Shown in pieces: positions 50,491 to 59,802 of a DNA stretch of 64,000 nucleotides. This DNA is from DATEPR01 sp036279295 (lineage in GTDB: Bacteria > Actinomycetota > Actinomycetes > Mycobacteriales > Pseudonocardiaceae). The DNA lies in assembly GCA_036279295.1 (NCBI GenBank), contig DASUJK010000317.1:6411-70410 (forward strand), in the 5' to 3' direction. The notes below the pieces were generated by a model that was not told the origin of the DNA, searched no databases, and saw nothing but the letters and a program-made list of their open reading frames with translations. The stretch's first letter is position 1. Each line of letters opens with the position of its first letter. Position numbers and translations under genes: made by a program.

Positions 50491-52890
50491 GTGGCGCACC
50501 CGGGAAAGGCGACGAACTCGTCCGGCCTGCAGGAGTCGATCGGCTACGTCCTCAAGCGGGTCCTACTGGGTAGACCGCTGATCAACGAACAGCTCAAGGG
50601 CGAGAAGCTGAGCAATCCGATCGCGCTCGGCGTGCTCTCCTCGGACGCGATGTCGTCGGCCGCGTACGGCACCGAGGAGATCCTGATCGAGCTGTTGCCG
50701 TGGGCCGGGCTCGCGGCGTTCACCATTCTGCTGCCGATGACGGCGGTGATTCTGCTGATCCTGGCGCTGGTCGCCGCGTCCTACCGCCAGGTCGTGATCG
50801 CCTACACGCGGGTCGGCGGCTCGTACGTCGTGGCTCGGGACAACCTCGGTCCGAGGGTCGCGCAGATCGCGGCGGCCGCGCTGCTGATCGACTACGTGGT
50901 GACGGTCGCGGTGCAGTGCGCCGCGGGCACGGTGGCCGTGGTGTCCGCGATACCGGCGCTGGGCCCGTACCGCCTGGAGATCACCATCGGCGTGGTACTG
51001 CTGCTGTGCTTCGTGAACCTGCGCGGCCTGCGCGAGGCCGGGCGGCCGTTCGCGGTGCCCGCGTACCTGTTCGTCGGGCTCGTCGTGCTGATGGTCGTCG
51101 TCGGGGTCGTCAAGCAGATCGGCGTCGGCCTGCCGCAGTACATTCCGTCGCAGTTGCCCGGCACGGTCGAGGTGCACCAGCGGGACGGCTTCGTGATGGG
51201 CGCGACGCTGTTCGTGCTGCTGCGCGCGTTCGCCAACGGCGGTTCGTCGCTGACCGGTGTCGAGGCGATCTCGGACACCGTGGGCGCGTTCCGCAAACCG
51301 GAGGGCCGCAACGCCCGCAAGGTGCTGACCGTGATGGCGTGCATCCTCGGTTTCATGGTCGCCGGAGTGTCGTTCCTGGCGTTCGCGACTCATGCGACGC
51401 CGTACACCGTGGGCTACCCGTCGGTCCTCTCGCAAGAGGCGCGAGCGGTCTTCGGGCACGGTGTGTTCGGCGGCGTGATGTTCGCCGTGATCCAGGGCGC
51501 GACCGCGCTGATCCTCTACACGGGAGGCAACACCAGCTTCAACGGGTTCCCGTTCCTGGCCAATTTCGTTGCCTCCGACCGATTTCTGCCGCGGCAGCTG
51601 ACCAAACGCGGACATCGGCTCGTGTTCTCCAACGGCATCATCGTGCTGACCGTGCTGTCGTCGGTGCTGCTGCTGGTGGCGGGCAGCAACGTGAACAACC
51701 TCGTGCCGTTCTACGCCATCGGCGTGTTCACCGGCTTCGCCATGGCCGGGTACGGGATGACGAAATACTGGCTCAAGCACAGGGAAGCCGGCTGGCGACG
51801 GCGGATGACCATCAACCTGGCCGCCGGGATCGTGTCCACGATCGTCGTGGTGATCTTCGCGGTCACGAAGTTCACCGAGGGCGCCTGGCTGGTGGTGCTG
51901 GTGTTCCCGCTGCTGGTGTTCACCCTGATCCGGCTGAACAGGGAGTACCGCGCGGAGTCCGCGATCCTGGACCGCGTCGGGGAAGCCCAGGCCCGGCCGG
52001 TGAACCACCCGAGGCACCGGGTGTTCGTGTTCGTCAACTCGCTGGACCTGGCCGTGCTGGAGGCGCTGCGCTACGGGCGGGGCCTGCGCGCGGAAGAACT
52101 GAAGGCCGTGCACTTCATGGTGGACGAGGCGCACGCGAACCGGCTGCGACAGCGCTGGGAACACCTCGGCATCGACACGACACTGCGGGTGATCGACTGT
52201 CCGGACCGGCGGATCGGCAGGGCGGCCCGAGAACTCGTCGTCGAGGCGAGCCACGACGAAGGCACCGGCGTCACCGTGCTGTTGCCACGGAGGACATACG
52301 CGCCGCTGCTGGGCAGGCTGCTGCACGATCGCACGGCCGACCGCATCGCGAGCGTGATCAGTCGACTACCCAGAGCGGCAGCCACGATCGTGCCCTACGA
52401 CGTGCGGTCCCGGATTCGTGCGGCCTTCCCGAAGATGCCGGAGGAACGCGTCACGGAGGCCTTCGAGCGGCTGCTCACCAGGGTCTCCGGGGACGAGACG
52501 CCCCTGCTGGCCGAGCACAATCAGCCTGCGCCGCCGAAGGACGCCCAACCGATCGGATCCGTCGTCCCCGGCCATGCGGTCACCGTGGTGGGCAGGTTGC
52601 ACGACGTCAGCAGCCGGACCCGCCGTGGCAGGTCGATCCTGACCGGCGAACTCGGCGACGACTCCGGCACGCTGACCGTCCAGTTCCACGGCACCCACGA
52701 CGACATCGCGCCAGGACAGGAGCTGCGGCTTTCCGGTCGCGTCCAGCTGGACAAGTCGACGCACGACGTCCTGATGGCCGACCCGACCTACGAAATCGTG
52801 CAGGACGCATCTGGTGGAACCGGTAACGAGTCCGAAAAGGGCACCGATGACCGTACCGAAGACACGACCGGCGACAACAGCGGGCAATAG
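50491..52890 (+). CDS. APC-family (KimA-like) permease fused to a C-terminal OB-fold
   Basis: A 799-residue protein. Residues 25-480 are a 12-TM APC transporter with SNPIALGVLSSDAMSSAAYG, GGSYVVARDNLG and LILYTGGNTSFNGFPFLA, as in the KimA potassium importers and related amino acid permeases. A KimA-type cytoplasmic domain follows (HRVFVFVNSLDLAVLEALRY; VHFMVDEAHANRLRQRWEHLG). Residues about 691-770 add an OB-fold like those in nucleic-acid-binding proteins (VTVVGRLHDVSSR; LTGELGDDSGTLTVQFHG; LRLSGRV). That OB domain is usually a separate small gene in actinomycetes. An acidic tail ends the protein. GTG 50491 is used. It diverges from the T7SS kinase. Confidence 0.8.
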   Translation: MAHPGKATNSSGLQESIGYVLKRVLLGRPLINEQLKGEKLSNPIALGVLSSDAMSSAAYGTEEILIELLPWAGLAAFTILLPMTAVILLILALVAASYRQVVIAYTRVGGSYVVARDNLGPRVAQIAAAALLIDYVVTVAVQCAAGTVAVVSAIPALGPYRLEITIGVVLLLCFVNLRGLREAGRPFAVPAYLFVGLVVLMVVVGVVKQIGVGLPQYIPSQLPGTVEVHQRDGFVMGATLFVLLRAFANGGSSLTGVEAISDTVGAFRKPEGRNARKVLTVMACILGFMVAGVSFLAFATHATPYTVGYPSVLSQEARAVFGHGVFGGVMFAVIQGATALILYTGGNTSFNGFPFLANFVASDRFLPRQLTKRGHRLVFSNGIIVLTVLSSVLLLVAGSNVNNLVPFYAIGVFTGFAMAGYGMTKYWLKHREAGWRRRMTINLAAGIVSTIVVVIFAVTKFTEGAWLVVLVFPLLVFTLIRLNREYRAESAILDRVGEAQARPVNHPRHRVFVFVNSLDLAVLEALRYGRGLRAEELKAVHFMVDEAHANRLRQRWEHLGIDTTLRVIDCPDRRIGRAARELVVEASHDEGTGVTVLLPRRTYAPLLGRLLHDRTADRIASVISRLPRAAATIVPYDVRSRIRAAFPKMPEERVTEAFERLLTRVSGDETPLLAEHNQPAPPKDAQPIGSVVPGHAVTVVGRLHDVSSRTRRGRSILTGELGDDSGTLTVQFHGTHDDIAPGQELRLSGRVQLDKSTHDVLMADPTYEIVQDASGGTGNESEKGTDDRTEDTTGDNSGQ

Positions 52891-52999
52891 GCCAGTGGAT
52901 ACCTCCTTTCGTTGCTGTTAACAGTGTGGATGCTCTGCTAGCGTCGCCGTTCGTTCCATGCCAGCGGTCGTAAGCCGACCGCCGATGCGGAGGGATTCC

Positions 53000-55900
53000 A
53001 TGCGGCGAAGTAGAAAACTCGCATTAGCCATCGCGGTGACAGCATCCGCGACTTTGGCTCTCACCCAAGCGGCCGCCGCGGTCGCTGCGCCCAGTACCAG
53101 TACTGGGCTCGGTCCGGCGGTCGTGTTTCCCCAGCAGCCTCTGACGGCTCAGGAGGCCGCTGCGCTCTCGCAGAACGCGAACACCCCGGTGATCGTCATT
53201 TTGCGCAACCAGCCGGCAGTCGCGGCGGTCAACACGCCGGCGGCGACCACCAGGTCGCGCAACATCGCCAGCATGCAGGCCCCGGTCGTGTCCGAGCTGT
53301 CCCACGTACACGCCAAGCACGTGAAGTCCTACAAGGTCGCGAACGTGCTCGCCGCCACGGTGTCCAAGGGGGAGGCCGCCCGACTGGCCGCCAACCCGGC
53401 CGTCGCCCAGGTCCTCCCGGACTCCGTCATCAAGGGCACGCCCGACACCGCGACGGCAGCAGCAGCCGCATCGGACCCCGGCGCCCCCGCATCGTCGGCC
53501 ATCTGCCCGGCACCCGGCGCCAAGCCGCTGCTGGAGCCGGAAGCACTCGATGTCACCCACACGGACTCCGACGACCCCGGCGCCAAGACCGCCCGTAGCC
53601 TCGGCTTCACGGGTGCCGGCGTGAAGGTCGCCTACATCGCCGAGGGCATCGACATCAACAACCCGGACTTCATCCGGGCCGACGGCAGCCACGTGTTCGC
53701 CGACTACGAGGACTTCACCGGTGACGGGCCCAACGCGCCCACCTCCGCGGGTGAGGCCTTCCTGGACGCCAGCGCGATCGCAGCCCAGGGTCGCCAGACC
53801 TACGACATCTCGAACTTCGGCGCGCACCCGCTGTCGGGTCCGTGCGACGTGCGGATCGAGGGTGTCGCACCCGGCGCCTCGCTGTACGGCTTCAAGGTGT
53901 TCGGTCAGCAGCACGCGACCACCACCTCGGCGATCCTCCAGTCCATCGACTGGGCGGTCAACGTCGACCACGTCAACGTGATCAACGAGTCGTTCGGGTC
54001 CAACCCGTACCCGGACACCACGTCGGCCGACGCCGTCGCGCTGTTCAACGACAACGCGGTCGCGGCGGGCGTCACGGTGACGACGTCCAGTGGTGACGCG
54101 GGTCCGACGAACACCATCGGCTCCCCGGCCACCGACCCGAACGTGATCTCGGTCGGCGCGTCCACCACGTTCCGCTGGTTGCAGCAGACCGACTACGCCG
54201 CGGCGCGGACCTTCGCGCCCGGCGGCGGCTGGCTGAACGACAACATCAGCACGCTGTCCTCCAGCGGTGTCAGCCAGCGCGGCCGGACCATCGACCTGGT
54301 CGCGCCGGGCGACAGCAGCTTCGCGCTGTGCACGCCGAACACGGCCCTCTTCGAGGACTGTGTCAACTTCAACGGCCAGCCGTCCAACGTGGAACGCAGT
54401 GGTGGCACGAGTGAGTCCTCGCCGCTGACCGCGGGCGCTGCCGCACTGGTGATCCAGGCCTACCGCCAGGCCCACCACGGCGCCACCCCGACGCCGGGCC
54501 TGGTCAAGCAGATCCTGGTCAGCACCGCCGACGACCTGACCGTCCCCGGTGACGAGCAGGGTGCCGGCCGGCTGGACAGCTTCAAGGCGGTCCAGGCAGC
54601 GCTGTCCGTGAAGACCAAGGACGGCTCGCCGTCCGCGACCGGTTCCACCCTGCTGGTCAACAAGACCCAGTTGGACGCGACCGGCGCGACGGGCAGTGAC
54701 CACTCGTGGCAGCTGAAGGTCACCAACACCGGTGCCAAGGCACAGACGGTGAACCTGTCCGGCCGTGGCTTCGGCGCGATGAGGCACACGACGAACGGCA
54801 GCGTGACGCTCAACGACGCGACCAGTCCGCACTTCGCGGACTGGTCGGGCGTGAACAACAACTTCGGTCAGCTCACGTTCAACGTCCCGGCCGGGATGGA
54901 CCGCCTCACGGCGAACATCGCCTACCCGGGTGACCCGAACGCGTCGCTCAACGCCCGTGTCCGCCTGATCCTGGTCGACCCGAAGGGTCGCATGGTGGCG
55001 CACTCGCTGCCGCAGGGTGTCGGCAACGCCGGCTTCGTGGACGTCCGCTTCCCGACCGCTGGCAAGTGGACCGCGACCATCTTCGGCATCGACGGTGCCG
55101 ACGGCGGTACGCAGGGCAAGGTGCTGTTCACCGAGAGCAGCCAGAACACCACCGGTTTCGGTGCCGTCAGCCCGGCTGTGCTGCGCCTGGCCCCCGGCCA
55201 GACCGGCACGGTCACGGTCACGGCGAAGACCCCGAACAAGCCCGGTGACGCGGCTGGCGCCGTGGTGCTGAACGCGGGTGCGGGCAACCAGACCTCGGTG
55301 CCGATCATCGTGCGCAGCCTCATCGCAGCGGGCGGGAACGGCAAGTTCAGCGGCACGCTGACCGGTGGCAACGGCCGCCAGTCCAACGTGGGCCAGGAGA
55401 ACTTCTACCAGTTCAACGTGCCCGCCGGCACGAAGAACATCTCCGCCAGCGTCGACATCACCGAAGATGCCACGAACAACGTGGCCGTCTACCTGATCGA
55501 CCCGGAGGGCATCGCGGTCGCGTCGAGCACGAACCGGTTGACCACCGAGTTCAACTTCGACATCGGCAGCCTGAGCCAGTCCGCACTCACCCAGACCGAC
55601 GTGTACGCCAACGCGCCGCAAGCCGGTCGGTGGGCGCTGCTGGTGAACTTCGCCGGTGCGGTCGCCGGGGACATCCTGTCCCAGCCGTTCAACGGCAGCG
55701 TCGGCTTCAACAAGGTCGACGTGAAGGCCAACGGCCTGCCCAACGGCTCAACGCTGACGGCAGGCAAGTCGGTCACCGTGCCGGTCAAGGTGCGCAACAA
55801 CGGGACGGCGCCGGAGGACTTCTTCGTCGACCCGCGGCTGAACACCACGACCAGCATCCACCCGACCGCGCTCGGTCCGACGACGGTGGCACTGCCCACC

Positions 55901-56428
55901 AGGACCCAGCCGGTGTGGTTCGTGCCGTCGGAGACCACCGGTGTGGCCATCGTCGCCAACGCGACGCAGCCCATGGAGTTCGACTACGGCCCGTTCGCCG
56001 GTGACCCCGACCTGCCGTCCGACGTCAACGGTCTGACCGCCATCGGTTCGTTCCACGCCAACCCGGTGCCCCAGGGCCTCTGGTTCGCGCTGGCGTCCGA
56101 GACCGGCCCGACCCCGGCCAACGGTGGCATCAAGGGCTCGGCGACGTTCGACATGGTCGCCCAGACCAAGGCGTTCGACCCGGCGGTCACCTCGCCGGCG
56201 ACCGACCTCTGGCAGGGTGCCGTGTCCGACATCGGTGAGCTGAACCTGATCACGGTCCAGCCTGGGCAGACGGCCACCATTCCGGTGACCATCACGCCTA
56301 ACGGTCCTGCTGGTTCTATCGTGACCGGCACGCTCTACGTGGATCAGTTGGCCGTCGACAACTCTGACGTGACCAACGAGTCCGCCAACGAGCTGACCGG
56401 GTTGCCTTACCAGTACACGATCGGCTAG
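53000..56428 (+). CDS. Secreted subtilisin-like peptidase with sedolisin-type catalytic residues
   Basis: A 1142-residue exported protein. Signal peptide (1-30) is followed by an I9-like propeptide (about 50-135), a peptidase domain (about 200-560) and several beta-sandwich domains. The S8 Asp and His motifs are missing: the D-T-G position reads YIAEGID and the His-motif region reads SAGEAFLDASAIAAQG. However E252 and D256 (E-x3-D), D366 in TSSGDAG and S471 in SGGTSESSP match the Glu-Asp-Asp-Ser set of S53 sedolisins in order and spacing. It may be an acid-active or unusual serine-carboxyl peptidase. ATG 53000 follows GGAGGG. A strong hairpin terminator follows. Confidence 0.8.
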   Translation: MRRSRKLALAIAVTASATLALTQAAAAVAAPSTSTGLGPAVVFPQQPLTAQEAAALSQNANTPVIVILRNQPAVAAVNTPAATTRSRNIASMQAPVVSELSHVHAKHVKSYKVANVLAATVSKGEAARLAANPAVAQVLPDSVIKGTPDTATAAAAASDPGAPASSAICPAPGAKPLLEPEALDVTHTDSDDPGAKTARSLGFTGAGVKVAYIAEGIDINNPDFIRADGSHVFADYEDFTGDGPNAPTSAGEAFLDASAIAAQGRQTYDISNFGAHPLSGPCDVRIEGVAPGASLYGFKVFGQQHATTTSAILQSIDWAVNVDHVNVINESFGSNPYPDTTSADAVALFNDNAVAAGVTVTTSSGDAGPTNTIGSPATDPNVISVGASTTFRWLQQTDYAAARTFAPGGGWLNDNISTLSSSGVSQRGRTIDLVAPGDSSFALCTPNTALFEDCVNFNGQPSNVERSGGTSESSPLTAGAAALVIQAYRQAHHGATPTPGLVKQILVSTADDLTVPGDEQGAGRLDSFKAVQAALSVKTKDGSPSATGSTLLVNKTQLDATGATGSDHSWQLKVTNTGAKAQTVNLSGRGFGAMRHTTNGSVTLNDATSPHFADWSGVNNNFGQLTFNVPAGMDRLTANIAYPGDPNASLNARVRLILVDPKGRMVAHSLPQGVGNAGFVDVRFPTAGKWTATIFGIDGADGGTQGKVLFTESSQNTTGFGAVSPAVLRLAPGQTGTVTVTAKTPNKPGDAAGAVVLNAGAGNQTSVPIIVRSLIAAGGNGKFSGTLTGGNGRQSNVGQENFYQFNVPAGTKNISASVDITEDATNNVAVYLIDPEGIAVASSTNRLTTEFNFDIGSLSQSALTQTDVYANAPQAGRWALLVNFAGAVAGDILSQPFNGSVGFNKVDVKANGLPNGSTLTAGKSVTVPVKVRNNGTAPEDFFVDPRLNTTTSIHPTALGPTTVALPTRTQPVWFVPSETTGVAIVANATQPMEFDYGPFAGDPDLPSDVNGLTAIGSFHANPVPQGLWFALASETGPTPANGGIKGSATFDMVAQTKAFDPAVTSPATDLWQGAVSDIGELNLITVQPGQTATIPVTITPNGPAGSIVTGTLYVDQLAVDNSDVTNESANELTGLPYQYTIG

Positions 56429-56441
56429 TCGCTTTCCTGGA

Positions 56442-56480
56442 ACGGCCCCATCGGCTTTTGCCGGTGGGGCCGTTTCTTTC
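56442..56480. terminator. Bidirectional hairpin terminator
   Basis: ACGGCCCCA-t-CGGC and GCCG-g-TGGGGCCGT form a near-perfect stem with a TTTT loop at 56442-56473, followed by TTCTTTCTCTTTT. It ends the secreted peptidase transcript. Between two convergent genes it may also stop leftward reads. Confidence 0.75.
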
Positions 56481-56576
56481 TCTTTTGCTTTTCTTTGCCC
56501 ACCCCCACCGCTCCGGTATCACTACGTGGGGCACTTTGGAGCGGGCCGGTGGGGAAGTGCGGGTCTTGCCGTTGCT

Positions 56577-57968
56577 TCACCCTTGGCGGGTTCTCTGGTT
56601 CTCCAGGCCTGCCAATGCCTGTTCGATTGTCCTGTGGAATGTGGGGTAGGCGTAGATCATCTGCCTTAGGCGTTCTGTGGGTACTTCTGCGTGTACCGCT
56701 ACCACTAGTGCGGACAGCACCTCGCCGCCGGTTGGGCCTGCTGATGTGGCGCCTACCAGTACGCCTTTGTCCGCGTCTTCCACCAGCTTGATCAGGCCTG
56801 TGTTGCCCGCTTTGTGGATCCAGCCTCGGGTGGAGCTTGGGATCTGCGCCACGCCTACGCGGACGTTCAGGCCCTGGTCCTTGGCCTGTGCCTCGCTCAT
56901 TCCGACCGAGCCGACCTCGGGATCGGTGAATGTCACCCTGGGTACGGCGTGGTACTCGGCGCCGTGGCCCGGGGTCCCCAGAATGCTTCGGGTTGCGATG
57001 GCTGCCTGGTACATCGACATGTGTGTGAAGGCGCCCTTGCCGGTGATGTCTCCGATGGCCCACACGCCGTCGGCGATTCGCAGCTGGTCGTCCGGCGGTA
57101 GCACCTTGGACTTCGGGTCCAGTCCGATGGCATCGACACCCAGTTGGTCGATTGTGCTGCGTCGACCGCTGGCCACCAGTAGGTGTTGGGTCTGGACGCT
57201 CTCCGTGCCGAATTCCAGGGTGAAGGTGCCGTCGTAGTGCACCTTGGAGACGTCCGCGCTGTTGTGGACCGCGATGCCGTCCTCTGCGAACGCGGCCTCG
57301 ACCAACTCGCTGGACTCTGGCTCCTCGTAGGCCAGGAGTCGCGCCGACCGGCCGAGCACGCTGACCCTGGTGCCGAACCGGGCGAATGCCTGGGCCAGTT
57401 CGCAGCCGATCGCGCCGCTGCCCAGGACGGCCAGTGACTCGGGGGCCTTCTCGATGGTGAGGATGTCCCGATTGGTCCAGTAGGGAGTGTCGGCGATGCC
57501 GTCGATCGGCGGGACGGCCGGGTCGGTGCCGGTGTTCAGGACGATTCCCCTGCGAGCCGTCAGCTCGACCTGCTCGCCGGAGCCGTTCGACGTCACGGTG
57601 ACCGTGTGCGGGCCGGTGAGCCTGCCCCGGCCACGCAGGAACCGGCCGCCCTTGGCGGTGAACCGGTCGACGGCGACCTTGTCGTCCCAGTTGTCGGTGG
57701 CCTCCTTGCGGATGCGCTCGGCGACCGGTGCGAAGTCGGGTCGCACGGTGCTGTCGCCGGCCAGCACCTGCACCCGGCGGCCCTCGGCCAGCACATTGGC
57801 GCCCCGGATGATCATCTTGCTGGGGATGCAGCCGTAGTAGGGGCACTCACCGCCCAGCAGTCGCGCGTCCACACCGACCACGTCGAGACCCGCTTCGGCC
57901 AACTGGGTGGCCACGGACTCGCCACCCGGTCCCATGCCGATCACCACGACGTCGACCGTTTCCGCCAC
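56577..57968 (-). CDS. Pyridine nucleotide-disulfide oxidoreductase (FAD-dependent)
   Basis: A 463-residue flavoprotein of the dihydrolipoamide dehydrogenase/mercuric reductase group. FAD site GMGPGG near residues 11-16, redox-active pair C42 and C47 in GGECPYYGCIPSK, NAD(P) site VLGSGAIGCELAQAF, second FAD motif VWAIGDITGKGAFTH, and a C-terminal dimer domain with YAYPTFHRTIEQ. The usual HP....E end motif of lipoamide dehydrogenases is altered and no lipoyl domain is attached. The substrate is therefore uncertain. No pyruvate or oxoglutarate dehydrogenase gene is nearby. Confidence 0.82.
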   Translation of the reverse strand: MAETVDVVVIGMGPGGESVATQLAEAGLDVVGVDARLLGGECPYYGCIPSKMIIRGANVLAEGRRVQVLAGDSTVRPDFAPVAERIRKEATDNWDDKVAVDRFTAKGGRFLRGRGRLTGPHTVTVTSNGSGEQVELTARRGIVLNTGTDPAVPPIDGIADTPYWTNRDILTIEKAPESLAVLGSGAIGCELAQAFARFGTRVSVLGRSARLLAYEEPESSELVEAAFAEDGIAVHNSADVSKVHYDGTFTLEFGTESVQTQHLLVASGRRSTIDQLGVDAIGLDPKSKVLPPDDQLRIADGVWAIGDITGKGAFTHMSMYQAAIATRSILGTPGHGAEYHAVPRVTFTDPEVGSVGMSEAQAKDQGLNVRVGVAQIPSSTRGWIHKAGNTGLIKLVEDADKGVLVGATSAGPTGGEVLSALVVAVHAEVPTERLRQMIYAYPTFHRTIEQALAGLENQRTRQG

Positions 57969-58034
57969 GGACGTTCACCCCTTCGCGCCGAGTTCCGGGT
58001 GCCACCCTCCCACACCCGAAACCCGGCCGCGAAG

Positions 58035-59579
58035 TCACGCGAGCTCCTCCAACTCACGCTCGACGGCGGCCAACTCCTCCGGTGTGCCCTGCACCCTCGG
58101 CCCGGTGAACCACTTCCGTGCCGACACGAACCACCAGATGGCGGCGCCGCCGAGCACCACGAGGAACGCCACCGGTGTGTAGTTGAAGTTGCTCACCTTG
58201 ATCGGCGAACCGGTGGGCAGCATGAAGAGGATGAAGATGAACACCACCCATGCGGTGGCCACGACGCCGATCGGTTTGCCCCACCGGCCGAGGTGCCACG
58301 GTCCCTTCTCGAACCGGTCACCCTTGAGTACCCGCAGGAACACCGGGATGACGTAGGCGACATACAGGCCGACCGCGGCGATCGACGTGACGGCCGCATA
58401 GGCGGTGCTGTTCCACAGGGAAGGCAGCGTCAGGATCAGCGCGCCGACCACGGCCAGCCACACCGAGTTGGTCGGTGTCCTGGTGCGCTTGTTGATCCGG
58501 TGCCAGAAGCCCGAGCCGGGCAGTGCGCCGTCCCTGGCGAACGCGTAGATCATCCTGGAGTTCGCGGTCACCGATGCCATGCCGCAGAACAACTGGGCGA
58601 CCACCGCGATCAGCAGCAGGAACCGGCCGGTGGTCGCGCCGACCGCGTCGATGAAGATCTGCGCGGGCGGCACCCCGGTCGACGTATCGAGCGCGCCGGA
58701 GTAGCTCTGGATGGCGAACGTGAGGCCGATCAGCAGCACCCAGCCAGCCACCAGCGACACCAGGATCGAGTTGAGGATGCCGCGCGGGCCGGACCGGGCC
58801 GCGTCGTGAGTCTCCTCGGTCATGTGGGCCGACGCGTCGAATCCGGTCAGCGTGTACTGGGCGTTGAGCAGGCCGAGCAGGAACACGTAGGGCGCGAAAC
58901 CCCAACCCGTGTTGTTCACGAAGTGACCGAAGACGAATGACGCCGACTGGTGGTGATCGGGCACGATGATCAGCACCAGGACGATGATCAGTACCCCGAA
59001 CAGGTGCCACCAGACACTGACATTGTTCAGAAGTGCAACCACTCGGACGCCAAAGGTGTTCAAGAGACCATGGACGAACAAAATGATCGCGGTCAAGATG
59101 ATGGTGTGCGCCGGAGTGGCGGTGAACCCGGCCACCAGGTCGAGGAACGCGTTGAGGAAGAAGCCCGCGCCGAAGTCGATGCCGGCGGTCACCGCGACCT
59201 GCCCGAGCACGTTGAACCAGCCCGTGAACCAGGACCAGGCCGCGCTGTGTCTCGGCGCCAGTTTGGCCGCCCAGTAGTAGAGGCCGCCCGCGGTCGGATA
59301 GCTGGAGCAGACCTCGGCCATGCCGAGCCCGACCAGCACCACGAACGCCCCGACGAGCGGCCACCCCCAGATCAGGGCGACCGGGCCGCCGGTGTTCAGC
59401 CCGACGCCGTACAGCGTGAGGCAGCCGGACAGGATCGAGATGATGGTGAACGAGACCGCGAAGTTCGAGAAGCCGGACAGCGTGCGCCGCAGTTCCTGCG
59501 CGTAGCCGAGTTGTCGCAGTCGAGCATCGTCGTCGAGGTCGGCCGGTGCTTCGGCGGACACTCGGGGCTGGTCGGTCAA
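58035..59579 (-). CDS. APC-family amino acid/GABA permease of the polyamine-type cluster
   Basis: A 514-residue permease with 12 hydrophobic segments. It resembles the GABA/choline-type APC transporters (ARLRQLGYAQELRRTLSGFSNFAVSFTIISIL, YPTAGGLYYWAAKLAP, TGFDASAHMTEETHDA). It diverges from the glutamine synthetase-like gene across a 223-base gap with an inverted repeat and a good promoter. Together with the puuA-, puuD- and puuC-like genes it probably imports the amine or GABA used by them. Confidence 0.85.
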   Translation of the reverse strand: MTDQPRVSAEAPADLDDDARLRQLGYAQELRRTLSGFSNFAVSFTIISILSGCLTLYGVGLNTGGPVALIWGWPLVGAFVVLVGLGMAEVCSSYPTAGGLYYWAAKLAPRHSAAWSWFTGWFNVLGQVAVTAGIDFGAGFFLNAFLDLVAGFTATPAHTIILTAIILFVHGLLNTFGVRVVALLNNVSVWWHLFGVLIIVLVLIIVPDHHQSASFVFGHFVNNTGWGFAPYVFLLGLLNAQYTLTGFDASAHMTEETHDAARSGPRGILNSILVSLVAGWVLLIGLTFAIQSYSGALDTSTGVPPAQIFIDAVGATTGRFLLLIAVVAQLFCGMASVTANSRMIYAFARDGALPGSGFWHRINKRTRTPTNSVWLAVVGALILTLPSLWNSTAYAAVTSIAAVGLYVAYVIPVFLRVLKGDRFEKGPWHLGRWGKPIGVVATAWVVFIFILFMLPTGSPIKVSNFNYTPVAFLVVLGGAAIWWFVSARKWFTGPRVQGTPEELAAVERELEELA

Positions 59580-59613
59580 GGCGACTCCCTTGATGTGCTC
59601 CAGTCAACAGCCG

Positions 59614-59641
59614 CTCAATGGACCGTTGGGGACCCATTGAG
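59614..59641. promoter_or_regulatory. Inverted repeat in the divergent gap of the polyamine-type cluster
   Basis: CTCAATGG (59614-59621) and CCATTGAG (59634-59641) are perfect 8-base arms with a 12-base spacer. The site lies 35 bases upstream of the permease start and about 60 bases before the rightward promoter, suiting a shared operator. No regulator gene is in view. Confidence 0.5.
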
Positions 59642-59700
59642 AATGGTTGAGAGTGACGTGCGCCACCCGATGGTGTCAAGAGGCTTACGGTTGTGGTCGC

Positions 59701-59730
59701 TTGACACGCCTCTCGCCCCGCCGGTACTAA
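59701..59730 (+). promoter_or_regulatory. Sigma-70-type promoter for the rightward cluster
   Basis: TTGACA at 59701-59706 and TACTAA at 59725-59730 are separated by 18 bases. The -35 box is perfect and the -10 is good. It lies 73 bases before the glutamine synthetase-like start. Confidence 0.55.
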
Positions 59731-59802
59731 GAGCTGCCAGCACAATGGATCAGCTCCGGCCCATTGGCCGGCCGGTACGTCGATCAGCCGGAAGGCCATC
59801 CC

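Noticed and set aside
53024..55621. Long minus-strand open frame opposite the secreted peptidase
   Set aside because: No domain is visible and it is biased to Arg, Gly and Val; the plus-strand protein explains the coding signal.
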